A DNA stretch of 64,000 nt from CAYLXX01 sp964387955. GTDB taxonomy: Bacteria > Patescibacteriota > Microgenomatia > UBA1406 > GWC2-37-13. Location of the stretch: contig CAYLXX010000001.1 of assembly GCA_964387955.1 (NCBI GenBank), positions 23,132 through 87,131 of the forward strand. Direction: 5' to 3'. Shown piece by piece: positions 26,102-34,731 of the stretch. Every line of letters begins with the position of its first letter. The first letter of the stretch is position 1. The position numbers and the translations under genes were made by a program. The notes below the pieces were generated by a model that worked only from the letters and a program-made list of their open reading frames with translations, was not told the origin of the DNA and ran no database searches.

Positions 26102-26152
26102 TTGACAATAGGATAAATATGGCGTTAAATGGTTGTATATGGTGTTTTTTGG
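26102..26152 (+). promoter_or_regulatory. mraZ promoter with five 10-bp-phased GG repeats (probable MraZ operator)
   Basis: -35 TTGACA (26102-26107), 17-bp spacer, -10 TTAAAT (26125-26130), ending 8 nt before ATG 26139. GG occurs at 26111, 26121, 26131, 26141 and 26151, exactly 10 bp apart; the four central and downstream copies read ATGG, ATGG, ATGG and TTGG. E. coli MraZ binds direct TGGG-type repeats at 10-bp spacing upstream of mraZ, and Mollicute MraZ binds comparable repeats. Here the repeats run from the spacer over the -10 and through the start codon, so bound MraZ would block the promoter. Operator function is inference. Confidence 0.7.
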
Positions 26153-26534
26153 AGAATATGAAGTATCCTTCAGCGCACCAGGAAGGATAGTTCTACCCAA
26201 AAAACTCAGAGAACTTTTAAAAGGCAATGTATTTGTACTCAGCCGAGGTTTTGACACATGTCTTACCGGATATGATCGGGATGACTTTGAGTCACGCGCC
26301 TCTGAGCTTTTACAAGTATCACTCCTTGAGAAAGAGAACCTTGATAAACGGCGGTTTGTATTTTCGTCGGCATCCTATCTTGAAATTGATGATCAGGGTA
26401 GATTTGTCATACCCAGATCACTTTTGCAATATGCAGTTCTCGAAGGCAAAGTCATGATCGTTGGCGTGGGGGACCACTTTGAGATTTGGAAAAGCAGCAA
26501 ATGGATTGATCATATGAAGAAAATTACAGTTTAA
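26139..26534 (+). CDS. mraZ: Transcriptional regulator MraZ
   Basis: 131 residues with two AbrB-like swapped-hairpin repeats: MVFFGEYEVSFSAPGRIVLPKKLREL (first) and YLEIDDQGRFVIPRSLLQYAVL (second), each with the conserved D/SxxGRIxxP core. MraZ forms a ring-shaped oligomer that binds phased repeats in its own promoter and represses the dcw operon. ATG 26139 is chosen because the promoter lies 8 nt upstream and the start gives the canonical M-F-G-EY N-terminus; the TTG at 26133 is unlikely. First gene of the division/wall cluster; rsmH follows after 1 base. Confidence 0.95.
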   Translation: MVFFGEYEVSFSAPGRIVLPKKLRELLKGNVFVLSRGFDTCLTGYDRDDFESRASELLQVSLLEKENLDKRRFVFSSASYLEIDDQGRFVIPRSLLQYAVLEGKVMIVGVGDHFEIWKSSKWIDHMKKITV

Positions 26535-26535
26535 C

Positions 26536-27387
26536 ATGCATACACCAGTACTTTTAGAACAAGTTATAGAGGCTTTAGATATCCAAGAAGGAGGCACGTA
26601 TATTGACGCGACAATCGGAGAAGGAGGACACGCGAGGAAAATTCTCGAAAAGCATGGGAAAGTGCTGGGAATTGATTGGGATGGAGATCAGATAAAAAAA
26701 TTACAGACATCTCTCTCAAGTCCCGACATCAAATTGGTTGTAGGAAATTTTGCAGATATTGAAATGATTGCCAAAAAGCAAAAATTTTTTCCGGTTGATG
26801 GAATTTTGTTTGATCTGGGGTTATCGATGGGTCAGTTGGCCCAATCCGGAAGAGGTTTTTCGTATAAGTATGATGAGGAACCACTTGATATGAGAATTGA
26901 TACAAGAACACAAGTTACTGCAGCAGAAGTGCTTAATACTGCATCGCAAGAGGAGTTATATGATCTCTTGGCGCGATTTGGTGAAGATGTACACTCAGAA
27001 ATAATTGCCAAAGAGATAGTAAGACAAAGAATTCGCGCAAAGTTTGCAGTAGTCGGCGATGTAACGCAATTAATTCACCAAGTTTTGGGGAGATGTAAAG
27101 TCGGTCATTACCATAACACCAACAACACAGCCAGTCGAGTTTTTCAGGCTCTTAGGATGCAAGTTAATCATGAGTCAGAAAATCTCAAAAGCGGATTGGT
27201 AGGAGCAGTCAACACGATCAAAGAAGGTGGGAAAATAGCTGTTTTGACATTTCACTCAGTAGAAGACCGTATTGTCAAACAATTTATCAAAAATAATAAT
27301 TTAAAATATACAGAAATTCTTGTGAAACACAAATCGCCCAAATCATTTGAAAAATCGGCCAAGTTGCGAGTTTTTACAAAACAATGA
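26536..27387 (+). CDS. rsmH: 16S rRNA (cytosine1402-N4)-methyltransferase
   Basis: 283 residues, slightly below the usual 310. It begins HTPVLLEQVIEAL, with the SAM-binding YIDATIGEGGHARKIL and LGIDWDGDQI, the catalytic-region FDLGLSMGQL and RGFSYKYDEEPLDMRID, and the C-terminal FQALRMQVNHE and GGKIAVLTFHSVEDRIVKQF. RsmH methylates C1402 in the decoding centre of 16S rRNA. It lies between mraZ and ftsL as in most bacteria, and its stop overlaps the ftsL start (ATGA). Confidence 0.97.
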   Translation: MHTPVLLEQVIEALDIQEGGTYIDATIGEGGHARKILEKHGKVLGIDWDGDQIKKLQTSLSSPDIKLVVGNFADIEMIAKKQKFFPVDGILFDLGLSMGQLAQSGRGFSYKYDEEPLDMRIDTRTQVTAAEVLNTASQEELYDLLARFGEDVHSEIIAKEIVRQRIRAKFAVVGDVTQLIHQVLGRCKVGHYHNTNNTASRVFQALRMQVNHESENLKSGLVGAVNTIKEGGKIAVLTFHSVEDRIVKQFIKNNNLKYTEILVKHKSPKSFEKSAKLRVFTKQ

Positions 27388-27668
27388 AAGGATTATTTAA
27401 ACAAACTATCTGGTTTATATTTATGTTTTTGGTTATGGCTAATGCCTACCTCTTTATTAATGGGATGAAAATGTCTCATGAAATCAATCAATACGAGTCT
27501 CAAATACAGGCCATACATAAACAAAACCTTGATCTTGAAAAAAAAGCTTACTTGGCAGAATCCCTCACCTATGCGACCTCTATGGCTGCCCAATTGCAAT
27601 TTACTAAAAAACTCACTCCCATGTATTTGCAAGACAAAGCGTTTGCCAAAAATACTATAGAGTATTAG
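27384..27668 (+). CDS. ftsL: FtsL-like small division protein
   Basis: 94 residues: one membrane helix (about 8-26), then a coiled-coil-like stretch (HEINQYESQIQAIHKQNLDLEKKAYLAESLTYATSMAAQ) and a short tail. FtsL sequences are poorly conserved, so the call rests on size, topology and its place between rsmH and ftsI. FtsL would form a complex with FtsQ and a DivIC/FtsB partner and activate FtsW-FtsI. Start overlaps the rsmH stop by 4 bp and ftsI starts 1 base after its stop. No FtsB/DivIC was recognised in the window. Confidence 0.75.
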   Translation: MKGLFKQTIWFIFMFLVMANAYLFINGMKMSHEINQYESQIQAIHKQNLDLEKKAYLAESLTYATSMAAQLQFTKKLTPMYLQDKAFAKNTIEY

Positions 27669-27669
27669 T

Positions 27670-29331
27670 ATGGTAAAAATTAGACTGCTTTTTCTTTTCT
27701 TCCTGGCACTTTTTGTAGCCGTCTGTGTCAAACTTTTTTTTATCCAAGTGATTGCCTCAAACGCCAAAACAACAGATTATGTCTCGTCCCAAAAACTTAC
27801 TCCAGAAAGAGGAAAAATATTTGATCGACTCGGAGTTCCACTGGCAATTAATCAGACCACGTATAGATTATTTGTTGAGCCTAAAAAAATTGAATCTAAA
27901 GACGATTTAATTGCCAAAATTGACGATGTTTTGCATATAGGCGAGGCGACGCTTGAATCGCGCATTGATATGAGTAAAGACTGGGTTTCTGTCAAAACCG
28001 ATATTGATCAGGCAACCAAAGAAAAACTCCAGAAAAAAATTCCAGTTGGGATAGGTTTTGATGAAGATCCTAAACGATTCTATCCCGAAGCATCGTTATC
28101 TGCTCATATTCTGGGATTTGTAGGCAAAAATAGTAAAGGCGACAATGTGGGATATTTTGGCATTGAAGGATTTTACGATCAGGAATTAGAAGGCCTGGCG
28201 GGTTTTCTTAAATCTGAGCGGGATCTTCTTAATAGGCCGATATTTTTCGGGGTGCAAGAGCGGGTAGAATCGCAAGATGGCCGAGATTTGTATTTGACGA
28301 TTGATTCGGCTGTGCAGGCGATTGTCAAAAAGAAACTACAAGCAGCTCTGGAAAGTTATCAAGCACAGGAGGGGTGCGTGATTGTGGCCGACCCCTATAC
28401 TATGGAAATAATTGCTCTGTCCTGCTTGCCCGATTTTGACCCTGATACCTATTATTCGTTTGACGAAAAATATTTCAAAAATTCAAGCATTTCCAATCTC
28501 TACGAGCCAGGATCGACATTTAAACCGTTGATTGTCGGCGCAGCCTTGAAGGAAAAAGCCATTTCTCCAGATGAAATATATGATGAACAAGGTCCGGTGA
28601 AAATTGGAGAATATAAGATACAAACATGGAATAACCAATATGAAGGGAAAATAAATATCACTCGAATTCTTGAAAAATCGTCCAATGTCGGTATGGTATA
28701 TGTCGGAAAAAAATTAGGCAACGATAAATTATATAAATACATCCAAAATTACGGATTTGGTAAAACAACTGGTATAGATTTGCAGGGCGAGGAAGGTGGC
28801 TACTTGAAAGCTAAAAAATTGTGGTACCCGATAGATTTTGCAACTGCTACGTTTGGCCAGGGAATTGCAGTAACTCCAATTCAGATGGTACGGGCATTTT
28901 CGGCGCTTATCAATGGCGGCAACTTACTTAAACCCTATATAGTCAAAAAAACTGTCGATGGTGACGTTGTCAAAGAGCGCCAACCTCAAGTAGAGCGGAA
29001 AATTTTAGACGAGAAAACATCGGCTATCATTAAAAAAATGCTAGTATCAACTGTCGAGCACGGAGAATTTCAGTGGGTTAAACCCAAAGGGTACATAATG
29101 GGCGGTAAAACTGGCACTGCCCAGATTCCAATCGCCGGTCACTATGATCCCAACAAAACCGTCGCTTCTTTTATAGGATTTGCTCCAGCTGATAAACCCA
29201 AATTTATTGCCCTTACAGTGTTGAAAGAGCCCAAGTCTTCGATATGGGGTTCAGAAACTGCGGCGCCTTTATTTTTTGATATAGCCAAAGATCTTATGGT
29301 CTATTACAACATCCCGCCAGATCAAAATTAA
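27670..29331 (+). CDS. ftsI: Class B penicillin-binding protein FtsI (PBP3/PBP2 family)
   Basis: 553 residues: an N-terminal membrane anchor (about 4-25), the PBP dimerisation domain starting at TPERGKIFDRLGVPLAIN, and the transpeptidase domain with STFK (about 281-284), SSN (in KSSNVGMVYVGKKLG) and KTGTA (about 479). It crosslinks septal peptidoglycan with FtsW. All three active-site motifs are intact. Located as usual after ftsL. No C-terminal PASTA domains are present. Its last 4 bases overlap the convergent EEP gene. Confidence 0.95.
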   Translation: MVKIRLLFLFFLALFVAVCVKLFFIQVIASNAKTTDYVSSQKLTPERGKIFDRLGVPLAINQTTYRLFVEPKKIESKDDLIAKIDDVLHIGEATLESRIDMSKDWVSVKTDIDQATKEKLQKKIPVGIGFDEDPKRFYPEASLSAHILGFVGKNSKGDNVGYFGIEGFYDQELEGLAGFLKSERDLLNRPIFFGVQERVESQDGRDLYLTIDSAVQAIVKKKLQAALESYQAQEGCVIVADPYTMEIIALSCLPDFDPDTYYSFDEKYFKNSSISNLYEPGSTFKPLIVGAALKEKAISPDEIYDEQGPVKIGEYKIQTWNNQYEGKINITRILEKSSNVGMVYVGKKLGNDKLYKYIQNYGFGKTTGIDLQGEEGGYLKAKKLWYPIDFATATFGQGIAVTPIQMVRAFSALINGGNLLKPYIVKKTVDGDVVKERQPQVERKILDEKTSAIIKKMLVSTVEHGEFQWVKPKGYIMGGKTGTAQIPIAGHYDPNKTVASFIGFAPADKPKFIALTVLKEPKSSIWGSETAAPLFFDIAKDLMVYYNIPPDQN

Positions 29332-30059
29332 GTTGCAGTAATATCTGCCACAATAGCCATATGGTCGCTTACTCCATCGATAACCCGAACATTGGTTACA
29401 TGATAACCTGGAGTTGTAAATAAGCCATCAACCAATCGCACTAAATTTTTTACCCGATGAAGGGAAGGATCAAGTGTCGTTGTGATGTGCGCTGGAATAT
29501 TATCTTGGTATTTTTTGGCAATTTTTTCCCAGACATCTCCTCCGCGAGGTGCATTAAAATCACCGCATAATACAAAATCATCAATATGCTTCAGTTTTTC
29601 CATCATTTGAGTAAGTTCTTGATGTTGGAGAGGTGTCGACTGGCCATTGGGAGTCCAAGTGAAATGGGTAGTGATAATATGATATGTGTGGTTTTTATGA
29701 TGAATTTGAGCCATCAACAGTACTCGATTGGTAGAATTGGGATCGCGATTGAATTTAGGTATTCTTTCACTTGAGCCAACGTAGTAAATAGTTTTGAAGT
29801 TGATGTCGGAAAGCTTACTAAAAATAGCCACGCCATATTGAGCGCCAATGGTAAGATGCGATCCACCTTCTTCATTATCAACATCAATATGCATAGTTGG
29901 AACATAGAGTCCTTCCATATGCCACTCATTTTTTAACTTAGTTACATCATGATCGTTGACCTCTTGCAAACAAACTACGTCTGGCGACTCTTTCTGAATA
30001 TATGGTATGACATGATCAAGGTGGTTGCTACCCTCGATATTTAAGCTAATAAGTTTCAT
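29328..30059 (-). CDS. Endonuclease/exonuclease/phosphatase (EEP) family protein
   Basis: 243 residues with the EEP fold motifs in order: MKLISLNIEG, CLQEVNDHD (metal-binding Glu), THFTW, CGDFNAPRGGDVW and SDHMAIVADI with the catalytic Asp-His. No signal peptide or membrane helix. The family includes AP endonucleases, DNases and sphingomyelinase-type phosphodiesterases; the substrate cannot be told from sequence. It is inserted antisense inside the division cluster between ftsI and murE. A second EEP gene interrupts the same cluster at 42230. It starts 5 bp after the small membrane protein, so the two are co-transcribed. Confidence 0.85.
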   Translation of the reverse strand: MKLISLNIEGSNHLDHVIPYIQKESPDVVCLQEVNDHDVTKLKNEWHMEGLYVPTMHIDVDNEEGGSHLTIGAQYGVAIFSKLSDINFKTIYYVGSSERIPKFNRDPNSTNRVLLMAQIHHKNHTYHIITTHFTWTPNGQSTPLQHQELTQMMEKLKHIDDFVLCGDFNAPRGGDVWEKIAKKYQDNIPAHITTTLDPSLHRVKNLVRLVDGLFTTPGYHVTNVRVIDGVSDHMAIVADITAT

Positions 30060-30064
30060 GAAGT

Positions 30065-30382
30065 TTAGCTAAAACCTCCCAGAAGATAGAGAACAAGTCC
30101 GATAATTAATGCGATGATGACAATATTACTAAAACCAGCAACAGCGATAATCCCAAAAAATGCTAGAAGCCAAATAATAAGTAATACGCCTGCGATTTCT
30201 CTAAAAGGGCTGGGCAAAATGCCAATAAGCCATAAAATAACTCCAAAAATTAATATGTCGTATAAGCTAATTGCTTTACCAAACAGGTTAAAAAGCACCA
30301 TATCGGTGATCGGAAAAACCGGCAGATTAAGGTAGCCGAGTAACCACAAAATGATCAAAACGGCAAGTAGAAGTGTGAGCAT
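30065..30382 (-). CDS. Small multi-span membrane protein, unknown
   Basis: 105 residues, very rich in L and I, with about four membrane helices and few charges; begins MLTLLLAVLIILWLLGYL and ends VLYLLGGFS. No family recognised; it resembles the short polytopic proteins common in these genomes. TATAAT ends 6 nt before the ATG, so its mRNA should be leaderless. It shares a 32-bp space with the divergent murE promoter. Confidence 0.65.
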   Translation of the reverse strand: MLTLLLAVLIILWLLGYLNLPVFPITDMVLFNLFGKAISLYDILIFGVILWLIGILPSPFREIAGVLLIIWLLAFFGIIAVAGFSNIVIIALIIGLVLYLLGGFS

Positions 30383-30388
30383 ATCTAT

Positions 30389-30408
30389 ATTATACCAGAT
30401 GTTATAAT
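30389..30408. promoter_or_regulatory. Face-to-face -10 pair (membrane protein - / murE +)
   Basis: Minus-strand TATAAT at 30389-30394 and plus-strand TATAAT at 30403-30408, separated by 8 bp, each ending 6 nt before its start codon. The region is nearly palindromic. Each -35 region would fall over the opposite promoter and gene start, so the two cannot be occupied at once. Confidence 0.65.
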
Positions 30409-30414
30409 ATAACT

Positions 30415-31647
30415 ATGATACGGAAGCTCAAAAATCTGGGTCATCTTATTGAGGCTATTGTTGCATCCATTTACTATAAATATCCAAGTAAGCGATTGAA
30501 GGTAATTGGAGTAACCGGCACAGACGGTAAAACGACCACAACTTCACTTATTTATCATATTCTGAAATCTGCCGGAAAAAAAGTTTCGATGATTTCCACT
30601 GTCTATGGAAAAGTCGGCAATGAAGTATATGACACTGGTTTACATACCACTACACCCGGCGCTTTTTTAGTACAGAAATTGCTTAAAAAAAGCGCCGACT
30701 CAGGCGATGAGTATTTTATTCTTGAGACAACATCGCATGCACTGGATCAAAATCGCATTTTTGGCGTCCATTTCGAAATCGGTATTATTACCAATATCAC
30801 TCACGAGCATCTCGATTATCATAAAACATATGAAGCATATGGCATGACAAAAGCTGCCTTGCTTCTTGAATCCAAAACAGCTCTTCTTAATCGTGACGAT
30901 CAATCGTATGACATTCTTCGTCGCACCCTGGCTGCGAATCATAAAGGTTATCAAACATATGGCCTCAAAAAAGATGCTGATTTTAAAATAGATTTGAGTA
31001 AAAAATTAGATATGCCAATTGCCGAGTTTAATAAATATAATTTCTTGGCAGCATACGCTGTAGCTTGGCTGCTTGGACTTGATGAAAAACATATTTTGCA
31101 AGGCATAAAAACCTTTAAGCTTCCTCCCGGAAGAATGGAAACGGTCTATGATGGTAAATTCAAAGTGATCGTCGATTTTGCACATACCCCCAACTCCATT
31201 TTGCAGGCTTTAAAAACAGTCAGAACACAATTGGGCAAGCAGGGCCGTGTCATACACGTTTTTTCTTCGGCAGGTTTACGAGACACCTCTAAGCGCCCGC
31301 TCATGGGAGCAGCTAGTGCTATGTATGCCGATGTAGCCATATTGACTGAGGAAGATTATCGTACCGAAGATCCAAAAGAGATTAACGAACAAATTGCTCA
31401 AGGCCTTATCAAGAAGAATTTCCAATACATTCCACCTCAATACCTTAAAAATATTTCCAAAAAAAAATATACGATTGTGATTGACAGGCAACGAGCAATT
31501 AAACGGGCAATTGATATTGCCGCGGAAGGGGACATAATAATCACCACAGGTAAAGGTCACGAACAAAGTTTAGCCCGCGGGACCCAAGAATATCCCTGGG
31601 ATGATCAAGAAGCTGTCAGAAAAATTTTAAAACTAAGTAAAAAATAA
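30415..31647 (+). CDS. murE: MurE-like UDP-MurNAc-tripeptide synthetase, N-terminally reduced
   Basis: 410 residues, about 80 fewer than typical MurE. The N-terminal UDP-binding domain is reduced to about 35 residues before the ATP-binding VTGTDGKTTT (about 33-42). The central domain has TTSHALDQNRIFGVHFEIGIITNITHEHLDYH; the C-terminal domain has FAHTPNS, SSAGLRDTSKRPLMG and GKGHEQ. The site that reads DNPR in meso-DAP-adding MurE is EEDYR here (about 310-316), so the third amino acid is probably not meso-DAP and cannot be predicted. It should extend the stem peptide in the cytoplasm. murF is not in the window. Confidence 0.88.
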   Translation: MIRKLKNLGHLIEAIVASIYYKYPSKRLKVIGVTGTDGKTTTTSLIYHILKSAGKKVSMISTVYGKVGNEVYDTGLHTTTPGAFLVQKLLKKSADSGDEYFILETTSHALDQNRIFGVHFEIGIITNITHEHLDYHKTYEAYGMTKAALLLESKTALLNRDDQSYDILRRTLAANHKGYQTYGLKKDADFKIDLSKKLDMPIAEFNKYNFLAAYAVAWLLGLDEKHILQGIKTFKLPPGRMETVYDGKFKVIVDFAHTPNSILQALKTVRTQLGKQGRVIHVFSSAGLRDTSKRPLMGAASAMYADVAILTEEDYRTEDPKEINEQIAQGLIKKNFQYIPPQYLKNISKKKYTIVIDRQRAIKRAIDIAAEGDIIITTGKGHEQSLARGTQEYPWDDQEAVRKILKLSKK

Positions 31648-31650
31648 ACG

Positions 31651-32382
31651 ATGTATAGATATGATGACCAATTAAAAGTATTTCATTCAACTCTTCTTGA
31701 TGATACACATCATCTTTCAGGTTTTGGTACTCGCATGACAGGCGATGGACGAAAACGATCGACGCTCATAAATTTTTTCGAAGTGAATGATGTTCCATAC
31801 AAATCTCTCATTATTCCCGATCAAATTCATTCAGCTAACATTGAGTTAATCCCACCAGAAGGCGATGTTATACGTGTCATTGATACAACCGATGGTGTTG
31901 TAACTGTGGAAGATAATCTGGCACTCTCTGTTGTAACTGCAGATTGTGTACCTATCATTTTTTCCGATAAAAAAAACGGCGTAGTGGGTATTTCTCATCA
32001 AGGTTGGCGCGGTACACTGAAACGGCTAGCTACTCATATGATTGATAAAATGGTAGAAATGGGAGCAGATATCAGAGAAATTAATGTGGCCATAGGTCCT
32101 GCGATTGGTGCCTGTTGTTACGAAATGTACGGCGACAGACTTTATGAATTTTTAGCAGAATTTGAAGAAGTCAAAGATACGATGCTTGTTATGAGAGGAG
32201 GAAAAACTCATTTGAGTTTATTGTTTCTTAATTATTATCAGCTTCTTAAAAAGGGTCTTGATAAAAACCATATTGATTTTTTTCCTTTTTGTACAAAATG
32301 CGATGCCGACCGTTTTTTTTCGTTTCAAAGAGACAATACGCAACGCTATGGAGAAATGTTCAGTTATATTATTAAAGTATGA
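31651..32382 (+). CDS. pgeF: PgeF / YfiH family protein (LACC1-like, multicopper-oxidase-type fold)
   Basis: 243 residues with the family's metal-site motifs: SLIIPDQIHSANI, VVTADCVPIIFSD (Cys), VGISHQGWRGT (His), GPAIGACCYEM and TKCDADRFFSFQRDN. PgeF has been described as a peptidoglycan editing factor and homologues act on purine nucleosides. It is embedded between murE and murC, which fits a role in checking the UDP-MurNAc-peptide pool. 3 bp after murE, and its stop overlaps the murC start. Confidence 0.9.
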   Translation: MYRYDDQLKVFHSTLLDDTHHLSGFGTRMTGDGRKRSTLINFFEVNDVPYKSLIIPDQIHSANIELIPPEGDVIRVIDTTDGVVTVEDNLALSVVTADCVPIIFSDKKNGVVGISHQGWRGTLKRLATHMIDKMVEMGADIREINVAIGPAIGACCYEMYGDRLYEFLAEFEEVKDTMLVMRGGKTHLSLLFLNYYQLLKKGLDKNHIDFFPFCTKCDADRFFSFQRDNTQRYGEMFSYIIKV

Positions 32383-33794
32383 ATATAAAAGCAGTTAACA
32401 ACATATTTTTAGTCGGCATCAAAGGTGCGGGCATGGCCAATATTGCTTTATTTCTCAAAGATATGGGCAAACATGTGGTAGGAAGCGATTTGAGTGAAGA
32501 ATTTATTACTGACAACGTTTTAGCCAAGAGGGGAATAGAAATATTTAATTCCTTTAATGGAGAAGTGGTTCCTCAAGAGACCGATCTTCTTGTATATTCA
32601 GCCAGTCATGGAGGTATTAGTAATCCACAAGTTAAAGAGGCTCAAAAAAGAGGAATACATGTTATGCACCAGGCGCAGTTTTTAGGTGAAATTATGAGCC
32701 TGTTTGAAAAAAGCATTGCAGTCTGTGGCACCCACGGTAAAACAACAACTGCAAGCTTACTGGCTTTTCTCTTAATGAAACTAAATGTCCAACCAAGCTA
32801 TATTGTAGGTACATCTGGCTTTAACGACGTTCCTGGTGGGGGATATGCTGGTAAACAATATTTAGTCCTCGAAGCCGACGAGTATGCTGTTGATCCGCCT
32901 GTTGATACCACACCAAAACTCCAATTTTTTCACCCTCAATATGCAATTTGTACCTCAATCGATTTCGATCATCCTGACGTCTATAAAGATATCGAAGAGA
33001 CAAAATCAACCTTTAAAGATTTTTTTAAAAAAATAAAGCAGAAATTAATTATCTGTGCTGATGATGAAAATTGCTTGGAAATTACTAAATCGCTACCGGT
33101 GGATTCATATATAACCTTTGGTTTCTCTCCTTACTCTCAGTTTATGGCGTCTAATGTTGTCACAGTCAATGACACTACCTTGTTTGATGTTACCCGCGAC
33201 GGCGTGAGTGTCGGCAGTTTCAGTACAAAACTGGTAGGAGACAAAATGATCGGCAATGTGACTGGCGTAATTGCCAGTTTAGTTAGTCTAGGCTTTGATC
33301 CAGAGTTAATTCATACTCATTTGAATGAATTTAACGGTGCCAAACGCCGCTTTGAGCACGTTGGATCTGCCGGCGGAGTCGAACTGTATGATGATTACGC
33401 ACATCACCCACATGAGATAGAAGCCACCTTAGAGGGAGCACGAGCACGCTTTGGAGATAGACCGATTCATGTTATTTTTCAACCACACACGTTTTCACGT
33501 ACTGAAGCATTAAAAGAAGAGTTTGTCGATGAACTTTCCCATGCCGATGAGGTGTATATTGCTCCTATTTTTGCCTCTGCGCGTGAAAATCCTCAGGGAT
33601 TTACTATCACATCACAATCCTTAGTTGATATCGCCAAGAAAAAAGGCTACAAACATATTCAGACATTTAATACAACAGATGAACTCGTAAAGCTGCTTAA
33701 AAAAAATAGTTCAGGCAATGAAGTGATTTTTACTATGGGTGCAGGCGACGTGTATAAGATGAAAAATGATATAATTAGGACATTTCATGGATGA
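32379..33794 (+). CDS. murC: UDP-N-acetylmuramate-L-alanine ligase
   Basis: 471 residues, standard length. Three Mur ligase domains: IFLVGIKGAGMANIALFL (UDP-binding), CGTHGKTTTASLLAF (ATP-binding, about 112-126) with LVLEADEYA and SIDFDHPDVY, and a C-terminal domain with DDYAHHPHEIEATLEGA and VIFQPHTFSRTEAL. It adds L-alanine to UDP-MurNAc. Its ATG overlaps the pgeF stop (ATGA) and murB begins 8 bp before its own stop. Confidence 0.97.
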   Translation: MNIKAVNNIFLVGIKGAGMANIALFLKDMGKHVVGSDLSEEFITDNVLAKRGIEIFNSFNGEVVPQETDLLVYSASHGGISNPQVKEAQKRGIHVMHQAQFLGEIMSLFEKSIAVCGTHGKTTTASLLAFLLMKLNVQPSYIVGTSGFNDVPGGGYAGKQYLVLEADEYAVDPPVDTTPKLQFFHPQYAICTSIDFDHPDVYKDIEETKSTFKDFFKKIKQKLIICADDENCLEITKSLPVDSYITFGFSPYSQFMASNVVTVNDTTLFDVTRDGVSVGSFSTKLVGDKMIGNVTGVIASLVSLGFDPELIHTHLNEFNGAKRRFEHVGSAGGVELYDDYAHHPHEIEATLEGARARFGDRPIHVIFQPHTFSRTEALKEEFVDELSHADEVYIAPIFASARENPQGFTITSQSLVDIAKKKGYKHIQTFNTTDELVKLLKKNSSGNEVIFTMGAGDVYKMKNDIIRTFHG

Positions 33795-34725
33795 ACTAGA
33801 GAAATCATTACGGAGTGTTTTAAGTCACCCCAAGGTCGAACGCAACAAAAATATTTCGCCTTACTTTACACTTCGCACCCAGACTATAGCTGAACTGTAT
33901 ACCGAAGCCCGTACCAAAGACGATCTCATTCAGATTATCAAAATTGCCCATCAATATCAGGTTCCCCTTCTGGTTTTGGGAGGTGGCTCAAATATTGCAG
34001 TAACCAAAGATATCATCAAAGGTATCGTCGCCCGCAATTTTTATTTTAAAAAGGAAATAGTGGCGGATACGCCTGAATACACTGACATGCTGTTTTCGTC
34101 GGGATATCCGATTGCTCGAGTAGTGTCCGAAACGGTACAAGCAGGCTTAGCGGGTTTTGAATATCATTTGGGTTTGCCAGGGACCATAGGCGGCGCACTT
34201 TATATGAATTCGAAATGGACCAAGCCAGTTTCATACTGCGGTGATAGTTTGCTGTACGCTGAATTAATTACTCCAGCAGGCGAAATTCGCCGGGAAGAGC
34301 GAGACTATTTCCAATTTGCCTATGATTACAGTATTCTCCAAAAAACCAAGGAAACTGTGCTTGAGGGAGTTTTTCGTCTTGTTAAAAAAGATCCGGCATT
34401 GCTTAAAAAAATTTCAGAAGAAGCCCACGATTACCGAAAAAAAACACAGCCTTTTGGCGTGGCCACAAGCGGTTGTTTTTTTCAGAATATTTCTCCAACT
34501 GATACCCATGGCGATCCTGAGACTTCAGCCGGCTACTATATTGATCATGCAGGTCTAAAAAATACTCAGATTGGAGACTTTATTGTGTCTGATAAACATG
34601 CTAATTTTATAATCAATCGCGGTCAAGGTAAGCCAGAAGACCTCTTAAAGCTTGTTTCTGCGATCAAAGAAAAAGTGCACACAACTTATGGAGTTACTTT
34701 AAAAGAAGAAGTTATAGTATTATAG
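33787..34725 (+). CDS. murB: UDP-N-acetylenolpyruvoylglucosamine reductase
   Basis: 312 residues: FAD-binding PCMH-type domain with YFTLRTQTIAELY, VLGGGSNIAV, AGLAGFEYHLGLPGTIGGALYMN, and a C-terminal substrate domain with TQPFGVATSGCFFQN and HAGLKNTQIGDFIVSDKHANFIIN. It reduces the enolpyruvyl group to form UDP-MurNAc using NADPH. The proton-donor position that is Ser in E. coli is Cys here (SGCFF). Overlaps murC by 8 bp; murA follows 6 bp later and a TATAGT covers the murB stop codon. Confidence 0.96.
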   Translation: MDELEKSLRSVLSHPKVERNKNISPYFTLRTQTIAELYTEARTKDDLIQIIKIAHQYQVPLLVLGGGSNIAVTKDIIKGIVARNFYFKKEIVADTPEYTDMLFSSGYPIARVVSETVQAGLAGFEYHLGLPGTIGGALYMNSKWTKPVSYCGDSLLYAELITPAGEIRREERDYFQFAYDYSILQKTKETVLEGVFRLVKKDPALLKKISEEAHDYRKKTQPFGVATSGCFFQNISPTDTHGDPETSAGYYIDHAGLKNTQIGDFIVSDKHANFIINRGQGKPEDLLKLVSAIKEKVHTTYGVTLKEEVIVL

Positions 34726-34731
34726 TCTTTT

